From positions 1 through 16,329 of the forward strand of contig JAEZDP010000265.1 in the NCBI GenBank assembly GCA_023418055.1: a stretch of 16,329 nt of DNA. The letters run 5' to 3'. A model generated the notes under the pieces. It did not search any database. It saw only the letters and a program-made list of their open reading frames with translations, and was not told the origin of the DNA. This document shows positions 8,280 through 14,244 of this stretch, piece by piece; position 1 is the stretch's first letter, and every line of letters starts with the position of its first letter. This DNA is from Acidobacteriota bacterium. Its GTDB lineage: Bacteria; Acidobacteriota; Vicinamibacteria; Vicinamibacterales; Vicinamibacteraceae. A program made the position numbers and the translations under genes.

Positions 8280-10373
8280 CTAGGCCTTCTGCTCTTCCTG
8301 CAGCAGGGCCTTGCGGCTGAGGCGCACCTTGCCCGACGGCTCGACGCTCAGCACCTTGACGAGCAGCTGCTCGCCTTCCTTGAGTTCGTCGCGCACGTCC
8401 TTCACGCGGTGCAGCGCGATCTCCGAGACGTGCAGCAGGCCGTCGAGACCCGGCATGATCTCGACGAACGCGCCGAAGTCGGCAATGCGCACGACCTTGC
8501 CCATGTAGGTCTTGCCGGCCTCCGGCGTGGCGGTCAGTTCCTGGATGATGCCGATGGCCTTGGCGGCCGCGGCCTCGTCGTTGCTCGCGACGTTCACCTG
8601 GCCGTTGTCCTCGACATCAATCTTCACGCCCGTGCGCTCGATGATGCTGCGGATCATCTTGCCGCCCGGTCCGATGACGTCGCGGATCTTGTCCACCGGA
8701 ATCTTGATGGACACGATGCGCGGTGCGTAGGACGAGATGTTCGAACGCGCGGTGCCGAGCGTCTCGGCCATCTTCGCCAGGATGTGCAGGCGTCCTTCGC
8801 GCGCCTGCGCCAGGGCCTGCCGCATGATCTCCATGGTGATGCCGCTCACCTTGATGTCCATCTGCAGCGCGGTGATGCCGTCGGCCGTGCCCGCCACCTT
8901 GAAGTCCATGTCGCCGTAGTGATCCTCGGCGCCTGCGATGTCGGTCAACACCGCGAACTTGCCGGTGGCTTCGTCGAGGATGAGGCCCATCGCCACGCCG
9001 GCCACGGGTGCCTTCAGCGGCACACCCGCGTCGAGCATCGCCATCGCGCCGCCACAGACCGAGGCCATTGACGACGAGCCGTTGGATTCGAGGATGTCCG
9101 ACACCACACGGACGGTGTAGGGGAAGTCGGCTTCGGCCGGCATCACCGGCACCAGGGCGCGCTCGGCCAGCGCACCGTGACCGATCTCGCGGCGGCCCGG
9201 GCCACGCATGAAGCCGGTTTCGCCGACCGAGAAGGGCGGGAAGTTGTAGTGCAGGAGGAAGCGCTTGTACGTCTCGCCCTCCATCGTCTCGACCTTCTGC
9301 TGGTCGTCGGCCGTCCCGAGCGTCGCCGTGACGAGCGCCTGGGTCTCACCACGGGTGAAGACCGCCGACCCGTGCACGCGGGGCAGTACGCTCACTTCGG
9401 TCCAGATCGGACGCACCTCGTCGAACGCACGGCCGTCGAGGCGGTGGCCACGCTCGAGAATCTCGTCGCGCAGCACCTTCTCCTTGAGGCCCTTGAAGAT
9501 CTTCTTGGCTTCGGCTCGCCGTTCCACTTCACCTTCGGGGAACGAGGCGACGAGGTTGGCCAGCACCTGGTCCACGGTGCTGTAGCTCTCGAGCTTGTCC
9601 TTGATGCGCATCGCCTCGGCGAGCGGCAGGATCACCTTGTCTTCGACCTCACGGTAGAACTCGGCGCTGGCGGCCTTCTCGCTGACGGTGAGCTTCTTCT
9701 TGCCCGCGGCGGACGCGAGGTCGTCGATGGTGGCCACAATCTGCTTGATGGCCGTGTGGCCGGCCTCGAGCGCACCGACCATCTCTTCCTCCGACACGCC
9801 CTGCGCGCCAGCCTCCACCATCATGATGGCGTCGGCACTGCCGGCCACGATGAGGTCGAGCGTGCTGGTGCGGCGCTGCGCGAACGTCGGGTTGATGACG
9901 TAGGCGCCATCGATGCGGCCGACCCGCACGCCCGCGATGGTTTTCATGAACGGCATCTCGGAGAGCGCCAGGGCGCACCCCGCACCGGTCACCGCCAGCA
10001 CGTCGGTGTCGTAGTCGGTGTCGGCCGACACCACCATCGCGATGATCTGGGTCTCGTAGCGCCAGCCGCCGGGGAAGAGCGGCCGCACGGGCCGGTCGAT
10101 GAGACGGCTGGTCAGCGTCTCCTTCTCGGTCTGCTTGCCCTCGCGCTTGAAGAAGCCCCCCGGAATGCGGCCCGAGGCGTAGGTGAACTCGCGGTAGTCG
10201 ACCGTCAGCGGCAGGAAGTCGATGCCCTCGCGGGGGTTGGCCGAGTGACAGGCCGTGACGAGCACGACCGAGTCGCCCATGCGGACGAGCACGGATCCAT
10301 CGGCCTGCTTGGCCAGCTTGCCGGTTTCGAACGAAAGTGGTCGTCCATCGAGCTCGACGCTGCGTGTGTGCAT
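8280..10373 (-). CDS. pnp: Polyribonucleotide nucleotidyltransferase (PNPase)
   Basis: PNPase of 697 residues, the usual length, is a trimeric 3'-to-5' exoribonuclease. It uses phosphate to degrade RNA to nucleoside diphosphates and is a core of the RNA degradosome. In order there are two RNase PH domains around an all-helical linker, a KH domain with IGPGGK at about 567-572, and an S1 domain from about 618 to 690. The first RNase PH domain carries FFKREGK. The second carries EIGHGALAERA and the catalytic stretch EDHYGDMDFK, with Asp484 and Asp490. I chose ATG 10373 because MHTRSVELDGRPLSFETG matches normal PNPase N-termini; ATG 10457 would add 28 residues unlike the family. An AGGGA lies 7 bases upstream of the chosen start. 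The gene follows rpsO, the classical rpsO-pnp arrangement, with a 178-base gap carrying hairpins that may govern its expression. Confidence 0.97.
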   Translation of the reverse strand: MHTRSVELDGRPLSFETGKLAKQADGSVLVRMGDSVVLVTACHSANPREGIDFLPLTVDYREFTYASGRIPGGFFKREGKQTEKETLTSRLIDRPVRPLFPGGWRYETQIIAMVVSADTDYDTDVLAVTGAGCALALSEMPFMKTIAGVRVGRIDGAYVINPTFAQRRTSTLDLIVAGSADAIMMVEAGAQGVSEEEMVGALEAGHTAIKQIVATIDDLASAAGKKKLTVSEKAASAEFYREVEDKVILPLAEAMRIKDKLESYSTVDQVLANLVASFPEGEVERRAEAKKIFKGLKEKVLRDEILERGHRLDGRAFDEVRPIWTEVSVLPRVHGSAVFTRGETQALVTATLGTADDQQKVETMEGETYKRFLLHYNFPPFSVGETGFMRGPGRREIGHGALAERALVPVMPAEADFPYTVRVVSDILESNGSSSMASVCGGAMAMLDAGVPLKAPVAGVAMGLILDEATGKFAVLTDIAGAEDHYGDMDFKVAGTADGITALQMDIKVSGITMEIMRQALAQAREGRLHILAKMAETLGTARSNISSYAPRIVSIKIPVDKIRDVIGPGGKMIRSIIERTGVKIDVEDNGQVNVASNDEAAAAKAIGIIQELTATPEAGKTYMGKVVRIADFGAFVEIMPGLDGLLHVSEIALHRVKDVRDELKEGEQLLVKVLSVEPSGKVRLSRKALLQEEQKA

Positions 10374-10379
10374 TTGGAT

Positions 10380-10422
10380 GTCCCTGTCTTGGAAGTGCCA
10401 GGGACTCTCTCCCTGCCCTGGC
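10380..10422 (-). promoter_or_regulatory. Candidate pnp leader element with alternative hairpins over the ribosome binding site
   Basis: Read on the minus strand just before the pnp ATG, three segments occur in order. CAGGGA (10415-10410) is followed by GTCCCTG (10405-10399) and then CAGGGAC (10386-10380), which holds the putative ribosome binding site. The middle segment can pair with the first (6 bp, loop GAGAG) or with the last (7 bp, 12-base loop). A further option is GCCAGGG (10422-10416) with CCCTGGC (10403-10397). Pairing with the last segment would hide the AGGGA. In enteric bacteria PNPase represses its own mRNA through leader hairpins; a similar role here is an inference. Confidence 0.45.
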
Positions 10423-10515
10423 GTCGCTGTGGTGGCGCGGTCGTCCGGAGGGGCCACGCGGCCGCTCGGGACGAGCAGCCGGACCTCGACCGGATCGGGC
10501 GCCGGTGAAACACGA

Positions 10516-10544
10516 ACGGGACGGAAGCTGCGCCTCCGTCCCGT
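10516..10544 (-). terminator. Terminator-like hairpin after rpsO
   Basis: On the minus strand, ACGGGACGGA (10544-10535) and TCCGTCCCGT (10525-10516) form a perfect 10-bp stem with a 9-base loop, starting 7 bases after the rpsO stop. The following bases, TCGTGTTTCACC, are only mildly T-rich, so it may be a weak or partial terminator. It may instead be a stem that is cut between rpsO and pnp, as RNase III does in enteric bacteria. Either way it would uncouple S15 and PNPase levels. Confidence 0.6.
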
Positions 10545-10551
10545 CTCCTGC

Positions 10552-10821
10552 CTACTTGCGAATGCCGAGACGCTTGATCAGCTCGGCGTACCGCTCGACG
10601 TTCTTGGCTTTCACGTAGTCGAGCAGGCGACGTCGCTGGCCGACCAGCTTGAGCAGGCCGCGCCGCGAGTGGTGATCCTTCGCGTGCGACTTGAAATGCT
10701 CGGTCAGGTAGGTGATGCGCTCGGTCAGAATCGCCACCTGGACTTCTGGGGAGCCGGTGTCCGACTCGTGGTGACGATAGTCTTCGATGAGCGAGCTCTT
10801 GCGATCCTTGGTCAGTGCCAC
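10552..10821 (-). CDS. rpsO: 30S ribosomal protein S15
   Basis: S15 of 89 residues, exactly the usual length, binds the central domain of 16S rRNA early in 30S assembly. The start reads MALTKDRKSSLIEDYRHHES, and TGSPEVQVAILTERI, HAKDHHSRRGLL and YVKAKNVERYAELIKRLGIRK are textbook S15 segments. The start is GTG 10821, set by the N-terminal match and by a strong GGAGG six bases upstream. The frame stays open further upstream, but that stretch has no S15 likeness. It heads the rpsO-pnp unit. Its promoter region is shared with the divergent antitoxin gene. Confidence 0.98.
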   Translation of the reverse strand: MALTKDRKSSLIEDYRHHESDTGSPEVQVAILTERITYLTEHFKSHAKDHHSRRGLLKLVGQRRRLLDYVKAKNVERYAELIKRLGIRK

Positions 10822-10827
10822 GTACTG

Positions 10828-10832
10828 CCTCC
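10828..10832 (-). promoter_or_regulatory. Shine-Dalgarno sequence of rpsO
   Basis: GGAGG on the minus strand, six bases before GTG 10821. It fixes the rpsO start inside a longer open frame. Confidence 0.85.
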
Positions 10833-10883
10833 GCGAACGGCCCAGCAGCCTTGCGGCCCCGGTCCGTCGTCTGGTGATGATTG

Positions 10884-10905
10884 GCGGCCGACTGGCGGTC
10901 GCCGC
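10884..10905 (-). promoter_or_regulatory. Hairpin in the rpsO 5' leader
   Basis: In the predicted rpsO leader (about 87 bases from the candidate promoter to GTG 10821), GCGGCGAC (10905-10898) can pair with GTCGGCCGC (10892-10884). The stem has 8 bp, one bulged G and a 5-base loop. S15 represses its own mRNA through structured leaders in several bacteria, so this is a candidate for such a site. It does not cover the Shine-Dalgarno sequence, and GC-rich DNA forms stems easily. Confidence 0.35.
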
Positions 10906-10914
10906 GAACCTCTC

Positions 10915-10943
10915 ATCGTAGCCCGAGCTGGACGAAATACCAA
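10915..10943 (-). promoter_or_regulatory. Candidate promoter of rpsO-pnp
   Basis: On the minus strand, TTGGTA (10943-10938) and TACGAT (10920-10915) are separated by exactly 17 bases; each matches four of six consensus positions. Transcription would start near 10908. Its -35 box lies 5 bases from the first of two palindromes that also cover the divergent antitoxin promoter. Confidence 0.5.
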
Positions 10944-10948
10944 GCCAC

Positions 10949-10965
10949 CACGCCGCGGCGGCGTG
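10949..10965. promoter_or_regulatory. Palindromic candidate operator 1
   Basis: CACGCCGC-G-GCGGCGTG is a perfect 8-bp inverted repeat around one base. It directly abuts a second palindrome of the same geometry, and the half-sites share the pattern C-n-n-GCCG. It lies between the two candidate -35 boxes and could bind the Xre-type antitoxin or toxin-antitoxin complex. Confidence 0.55.
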
Positions 10966-10982
10966 CTTGCCGGCCCGGCAAG
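10966..10982. promoter_or_regulatory. Palindromic candidate operator 2, over the -35 box of the antitoxin promoter
   Basis: CTTGCCGG-C-CCGGCAAG is a perfect 8-bp inverted repeat around one base, centred 17 bp from the neighbouring palindrome. Its left arm contains the -35 box TTGCCG of the antitoxin promoter, and TTGCCG recurs at 10984-10989 next to the -10 box. A protein bound here would block RNA polymerase, which fits the autorepression known for Xre-RES modules. Confidence 0.62.
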
Positions 10983-10995
10983 ATTGCCGTATCAT
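10967..10995 (+). promoter_or_regulatory. Candidate promoter of the antitoxin-toxin operon
   Basis: TTGCCG (10967-10972) and TATCAT (10990-10995) are separated by exactly 17 bases. The start of transcription would fall near 11002, only a few bases before ATG 11006, so the mRNA may be nearly leaderless. A GAGG at 10998-11001 would then lie at or before the transcript end. Confidence 0.55.
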
Positions 10996-11005
10996 CTGAG
11001 GCATC

Positions 11006-11416
11006 ATGCCTGCATGGCCCTCGTCCGTTCGTGACGCGCCAGCCGCCACGGCCCTCCAATTGGCCGCGGCCATCACCGCCGAGGGCTTGCCCCTCTCGTC
11101 GCTCGACCACCTCGCGGCCATGGGGTACACGGCGGCGGAACTCGGACAGCTGGTCATCAACCCGCGCACGCTTCGCCACCGTCGCAGCCGTCACGAGATG
11201 CTCAGTTCCGAGGAGGCCGATCGCGTGGTACGTCTGGCCAGAATCTTCGGCCACGCCGAAGAGGTGTTCGGGGACCGCACACGCGCCTGGGACTGGCTGC
11301 GCGCCCCCAACCTCTCGCTCGAGCACCACGTGCCGGTGCTGCTGCTGCAAACCGAAACGGGGGCCCGCATCGTCGAGGAGGCGCTGACGCGCATCGACGA
11401 AGGCATCTTTGCGTGA
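11006..11416 (+). CDS. Xre/MbcA/ParS-type antitoxin of a RES toxin-antitoxin module
   Basis: This 136-residue protein has a C-terminal half that matches the toxin-binding (DUF2384) domain of RES-toxin antitoxins: EEVFGDRTRAWDWLRAPN followed by LLLQTETGARIVEEALTRIDEG. The N-terminal half (about 17-75) is helical and includes MGYTAAELGQLVINPRTLRHR, consistent with the Xre-like DNA-binding part. Such antitoxins neutralise the toxin by covering its active site and repress their own promoter. The stop overlaps the toxin start (GTGA), giving translational coupling, and tandem palindromes lie just upstream, as expected for autorepression. ATG 11006 is the only plausible start close to the candidate promoter. 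The pair sits on the opposite strand between truB and rpsO, so it appears to be an accessory insertion into a conserved cluster. Other Xre-family regulators are possible, but the RES partner makes the call strong. Confidence 0.88.
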   Translation: MPAWPSSVRDAPAATALQLAAAITAEGLPLSSLDHLAAMGYTAAELGQLVINPRTLRHRRSRHEMLSSEEADRVVRLARIFGHAEEVFGDRTRAWDWLRAPNLSLEHHVPVLLLQTETGARIVEEALTRIDEGIFA

Positions 11417-11907
11417 CGCTCTGGCGCATCTCGCGCTACGCCGACCTGTCGGGTGAGGGGGGGCGCCGGGCGTCAGGCCGGTGGCACACGCGCGGTCGAC
11501 GCGTGGTGTACCTCAGCGATCATCCCGCCACCTGCCTGCTCGAGATGCTGGTGCAGGTGGGGCACAGCGGTAACGTTCCGCTCACCTATCAGTGGCTCGA
11601 GGTCGACACCTCCGGACTCGACGTCGCCGAGGTGAAGAGCCTGCCTGACGACTGGCGCGGGCGGCCGGACGCCACGCGGGCCGTCGGCGATGGATGGCTG
11701 ACGGGGGCGGGCGCGCCGCTGCTCAAGGTGCCGGCCGTCGTGGCGCCCGCAACCTTCAACTACCTGCTCAATCCGGCCCACCACGCCGCACGAGGCTGTC
11801 GGATCACCGCATCTGTCGCCTATCCAGTGGACCAGCGGCTCGCAAGACCGGCCGCACCGTCCGCGCCCAAGGGCGGCCGCCCCTACAGCAGCACGATGTC
11901 GCCGTGA
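11413..11907 (+). CDS. RES-domain toxin (NAD-degrading family), active-site serine replaced
   Basis: This 164-residue RES-domain protein starts at GTG 11413, overlapping the antitoxin stop by four bases. Family landmarks are WRISR (Arg5), SGRWHTRG, VVYLSDHPATCLLEMLVQV (Tyr33, Glu44), and LLKVPAVVAPATFNYLLNPAH. RES toxins such as MbcT destroy cellular NAD and are named for conserved Arg, Glu and Ser. The serine is expected in a VPSA-like segment, but here that segment reads VPAV, with Ala108 encoded by GCC. The following HPDA-like segment is also changed, to HHAARG. Activity may therefore be reduced, altered or lost; this rests on my memory of the family pattern. The end is a Pro/Arg-rich tail of about 20 residues that lies partly on the 3' end of truB (25-base overlap). 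No terminator is seen between the converging genes. Confidence 0.85.
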   Translation: MTLWRISRYADLSGEGGRRASGRWHTRGRRVVYLSDHPATCLLEMLVQVGHSGNVPLTYQWLEVDTSGLDVAEVKSLPDDWRGRPDATRAVGDGWLTGAGAPLLKVPAVVAPATFNYLLNPAHHAARGCRITASVAYPVDQRLARPAAPSAPKGGRPYSSTMSP

Positions 11908-12818
11908 AACCGCCCCCCCTCGTCGCCAGGCGTCGGCGCCTCGCGCACGGCCACGGCGAGGAGCGTGCCCTTGGCGTCGAGGATGCGGAGGCGTCCCCCC
12001 AGCGGCAGGGACGCGACGTCGGCGGGCAGGTCCGCCTCGCGCTTGACGATCGCGCGTCCATGGGTCAGCGCCAGGCGGTCGTCCTCGTCAGCCTGTAGAG
12101 ACGCCATCCACGGCAACAGCGTACCCATCGGCCTGAGGCGCGCGGTGACGCCGGCCGGTCCTTCACCGATGACGAGATCGAGGCCGTGGGCGTCGCTTTC
12201 GACGAACGGTCCTGCCGCCGTCCGCCGCAGCGCGGCGAGGTGAGCCGGCACGCCGAGGGCGACGCCCAGGTCATGTGCGAGCGAACGCACGTAGAACCCC
12301 GCGGCGCAGTGCACGTCCACCTCGGCGCAACCCCGTGCTGCGTCGAACGCGTAGAGCGTGAGGGCATGGGCGGTCACCTCGACGGGCGGCGGAGGGGTGG
12401 CGTCTCCGGCGCGCGCCCGCTCGTAGGCACGCACGCCCGCCACCTTCTTTGCCGAGTACACGGGCGGCGTCTGCAGGTGCGTGCCGAGGAAGGTCGCGAG
12501 GACCTCCCGTACGACCGAAGGCTGGAGCGCCCTCACGGCGTCTTCCGATGCGCGAGTGACGACCTCACCGGTGCGGTCGTAGGTGGTCGTGCTGCAGCCG
12601 AAGGCGATGGTGGCCCGGTAGACCTTGTCGCTGGTCGTCAGGAACTGCGCGAGGCGCGTGGCCTTGCCGACGAGGACGGGCAGCACACCGGTCGCGAAGG
12701 GATCGAGGGTCCCCGTGTGGCCCACCTTCGTGCCGCGAGGCAGGAGGCGCCTGACGGCCGCGACGACGTCGTGCGAGGTCAGGCCCTCGGGCTTGTCGAG
12801 GACGAGGGCCCCGTCCAT
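11883..12818 (-). CDS. truB: tRNA pseudouridine(55) synthase TruB
   Basis: TruB of 311 residues converts uridine 55 in the T-loop of tRNAs to pseudouridine and also acts as a tRNA folding chaperone. LVLDKPEGLTSHDVV near the N-terminus and GHTGTLDPFATGVLPVLVGKATR, with catalytic Asp39, are family signatures. DKVYRATIAFGCSTTTYDRTG and PPVYSAKKVAG follow, then YVRSLAHDLG. The C-terminal third (from about RPMGTLLPWM) is the PUA-like RNA-binding part. I prefer ATG 12818; GTG 12827 in the same frame would add three residues. It begins 15 bases after the DHH phosphoesterase stop, as part of the infB-rbfA-nrnA-truB run. Its 3' end is overlapped by the RES toxin gene on the other strand. The ribF gene that often follows truB is not here. 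Confidence 0.96.
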   Translation of the reverse strand: MDGALVLDKPEGLTSHDVVAAVRRLLPRGTKVGHTGTLDPFATGVLPVLVGKATRLAQFLTTSDKVYRATIAFGCSTTTYDRTGEVVTRASEDAVRALQPSVVREVLATFLGTHLQTPPVYSAKKVAGVRAYERARAGDATPPPPVEVTAHALTLYAFDAARGCAEVDVHCAAGFYVRSLAHDLGVALGVPAHLAALRRTAAGPFVESDAHGLDLVIGEGPAGVTARLRPMGTLLPWMASLQADEDDRLALTHGRAIVKREADLPADVASLPLGGRLRILDAKGTLLAVAVREAPTPGDEGGRFHGDIVLL

Positions 12819-12833
12819 GGAGGGCACCCCGGG

Positions 12834-13838
12834 CTACAGGGCGCCGTCGCCCGCCAGAGCCGCGTCGAGCAGCGGCAGCAGCCTTGCTTCGAGGGCCTCG
12901 AGGGGCTCGTCGCTGGTGAAGCCGCTCGCGTTGCGATGTCCACCCCCGCCGAAGACCTGGGCCACCGCGCGAATGTCGAGGTCGCCCCGCGAGCGCAGGC
13001 TGACGCGCGACCGGCCGTCGATGTCTTCACGCAGCAGCACCACCGCACGCACCGACGCCGCCGTGAACGGCACGTTGATGAGGCCGTCGCTCTCGTCGGG
13101 TGTGGACCCCGTCCGAGCATGGACGTCGGGCGTCAACGTGAGCACGGCCACTTGCCCGTTGGCTTCGAGGCGCATCGTGTGCAGGAGCTCGCCCATCAGC
13201 CGGAGGCGCCCCACCGAGTAGCTGTCGTACACCTGCTCGTAGAGGGCCGTGGGGTTGGCGCCGCGCTCCACGCAGCGGCGGGCGAGTTCGAAGGTGCGTG
13301 TCGAGATGTGCGAATGCCTGAACGACCCGGTGTCGGTCAGGATGGTGACGTAGAGATGGCTGGCGATGTCCTCGGTCCACGCCACGCCCAGCGCGTCGAT
13401 GAGGTCGGCGACCATCTCGCCGCATGCGGCCGCGGTCTCGTCGAACCAGTTCACGGCCCCGTAGCCGGTGTTGCCGAGATGATGATCGATGTTGACGACC
13501 GTGCCGGTCTCGAGCCCGCCGATGCCGGTACGCGCCAGCGTGCCCGACTCCATGACGATGACCACGGCGCCTGTCGCATCCGCGGTATCGGTGACCTCGA
13601 GGCTTGCCATCCCCGGCAGGTCAGCGAGTCCGGAGGGCGCCGGGTCCACCGAGAGGAGGCGGACGTTCGACTTGCCGAGCGCGCGCAGCGCCCCGCCCAT
13701 GGCCATCACCGACCCGAGCGCGTCACCGTCGGGCCTGGCATGCCCGCAGATGATGAAGTGCTGTCCGGTGTGAATGGCGGCGAGCAGGTCGGCGGGTAGG
13801 GACACGTCAGTCTTTGGTGTCGTCGTCGTCTCGTGCAT
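12834..13838 (-). CDS. DHH family phosphoesterase, NrnA-like oligoribonuclease/pAp phosphatase
   Basis: This 334-residue DHH-DHHA1 protein resembles NrnA, which degrades oligonucleotides of a few bases and dephosphorylates pAp. Metal-binding motifs are HARPDGDALGS (His33, Asp37, Asp39), NIDHHLGN (118-120) and LTDTGSF (Asp169). The C-terminal DHHA1 domain ends with the GGGGHRNASG substrate-binding loop. The second motif, usually with an Asp, reads VIVMESG with Glu97. I use ATG 13838, which overlaps the rbfA end by 32 bases and has a weak AGG upstream. GTG 13805, one base after the rbfA stop, gives an equally plausible start (MSLPADLLAAI) and a 323-residue product nearer the family length. Position between rbfA and truB is common for this gene. 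With PNPase further on, the cluster pairs long-RNA and short-RNA degradation. Confidence 0.9.
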   Translation of the reverse strand: MHETTTTPKTDVSLPADLLAAIHTGQHFIICGHARPDGDALGSVMAMGGALRALGKSNVRLLSVDPAPSGLADLPGMASLEVTDTADATGAVVIVMESGTLARTGIGGLETGTVVNIDHHLGNTGYGAVNWFDETAAACGEMVADLIDALGVAWTEDIASHLYVTILTDTGSFRHSHISTRTFELARRCVERGANPTALYEQVYDSYSVGRLRLMGELLHTMRLEANGQVAVLTLTPDVHARTGSTPDESDGLINVPFTAASVRAVVLLREDIDGRSRVSLRSRGDLDIRAVAQVFGGGGHRNASGFTSDEPLEALEARLLPLLDAALAGDGAL

Positions 13839-14244
13839 CGGCCTGGGCGCCTGGTGGGGGAGGGGTGTCGGGCGTGGCGCCCGCCTCGCGTCCTTCGCGT
13901 TCCGCCGCAATCTGCTGCAGCAGCGTTTCGACGCGCTGCTGCCGCTCGATGTGTTCGTCGTAGTGGAAGCGCAGATCGGTGGCGCGCCGCAGGTTCAGCT
14001 CTTCGGCCACCCGGCGCCGCAGGTACGGCGTCGCGCGCTCGAGCGCCTTCGCGGTCTCCTTGCGTTCCTTCGGATCGTCACCGATGAGCGTGTAGTACAC
14101 CTGCGCCAGGGAGAGATCGCCGGTCACCTTCACGTGCGTGACGGTGACCAGCCCCACGCCGGGGTCGCGGACGTCGAAGGCGAGCAGTTGCGACACCAGT
14201 TCGCGCACCTGATCGGCCACCCGCTCGGCGCGCGATCCGGCCAT
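13807..14244 (-). CDS. rbfA: 30S ribosome-binding factor RbfA
   Basis: RbfA of 145 residues is a KH-like protein that binds the 30S subunit during late maturation of 16S rRNA and is needed for cold adaptation in other bacteria. The start MAGSRAERVADQVRELVSQLL, the segment RDPGVGLVTVTHVKVTGDLSLAQVYYT and TPYLRRRVAEELNLRRATDLRFHYDE are family hallmarks. The last 30 or so residues are Pro-rich and then acidic (ending DDDDTKD), probably disordered. ATG 14244 shares one base with the infB stop (TGATG), so translation is coupled; the open frame continues upstream to 14337 but only inside infB. The infB-rbfA order is classical. Confidence 0.96.
   Translation of the reverse strand: MAGSRAERVADQVRELVSQLLAFDVRDPGVGLVTVTHVKVTGDLSLAQVYYTLIGDDPKERKETAKALERATPYLRRRVAEELNLRRATDLRFHYDEHIERQQRVETLLQQIAAEREGREAGATPDTPPPPGAQADARDDDDTKD

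Noticed and set aside
8243..8280. Direct repeat GACTGAC on both sides of the pnp-cupredoxin gap
   Set aside because: Seven bases, no sign of mobility, and one copy overlaps the pnp stop; likely chance.
10374..10457. PNPase start at ATG 10457
   Set aside because: The extra 28 residues are unlike PNPase and would turn the leader hairpins into coding sequence; ATG 10373 matches the family N-terminus.
9177..10508. 443-codon plus-strand frame opposite pnp
   Set aside because: Shadow of the strongly conserved PNPase frame; no family likeness and no start signal.
10822..11950. Mobile-element borders around the toxin-antitoxin pair
   Set aside because: I found no terminal inverted repeats, target duplications or transposase remnants; the palindromes upstream fit operators better.
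12186..13799. 537-codon plus-strand frame opposite truB and the DHH gene
   Set aside because: Antisense to two well-supported genes, with a His/Arg/Gly-rich translation typical of a GC shadow.
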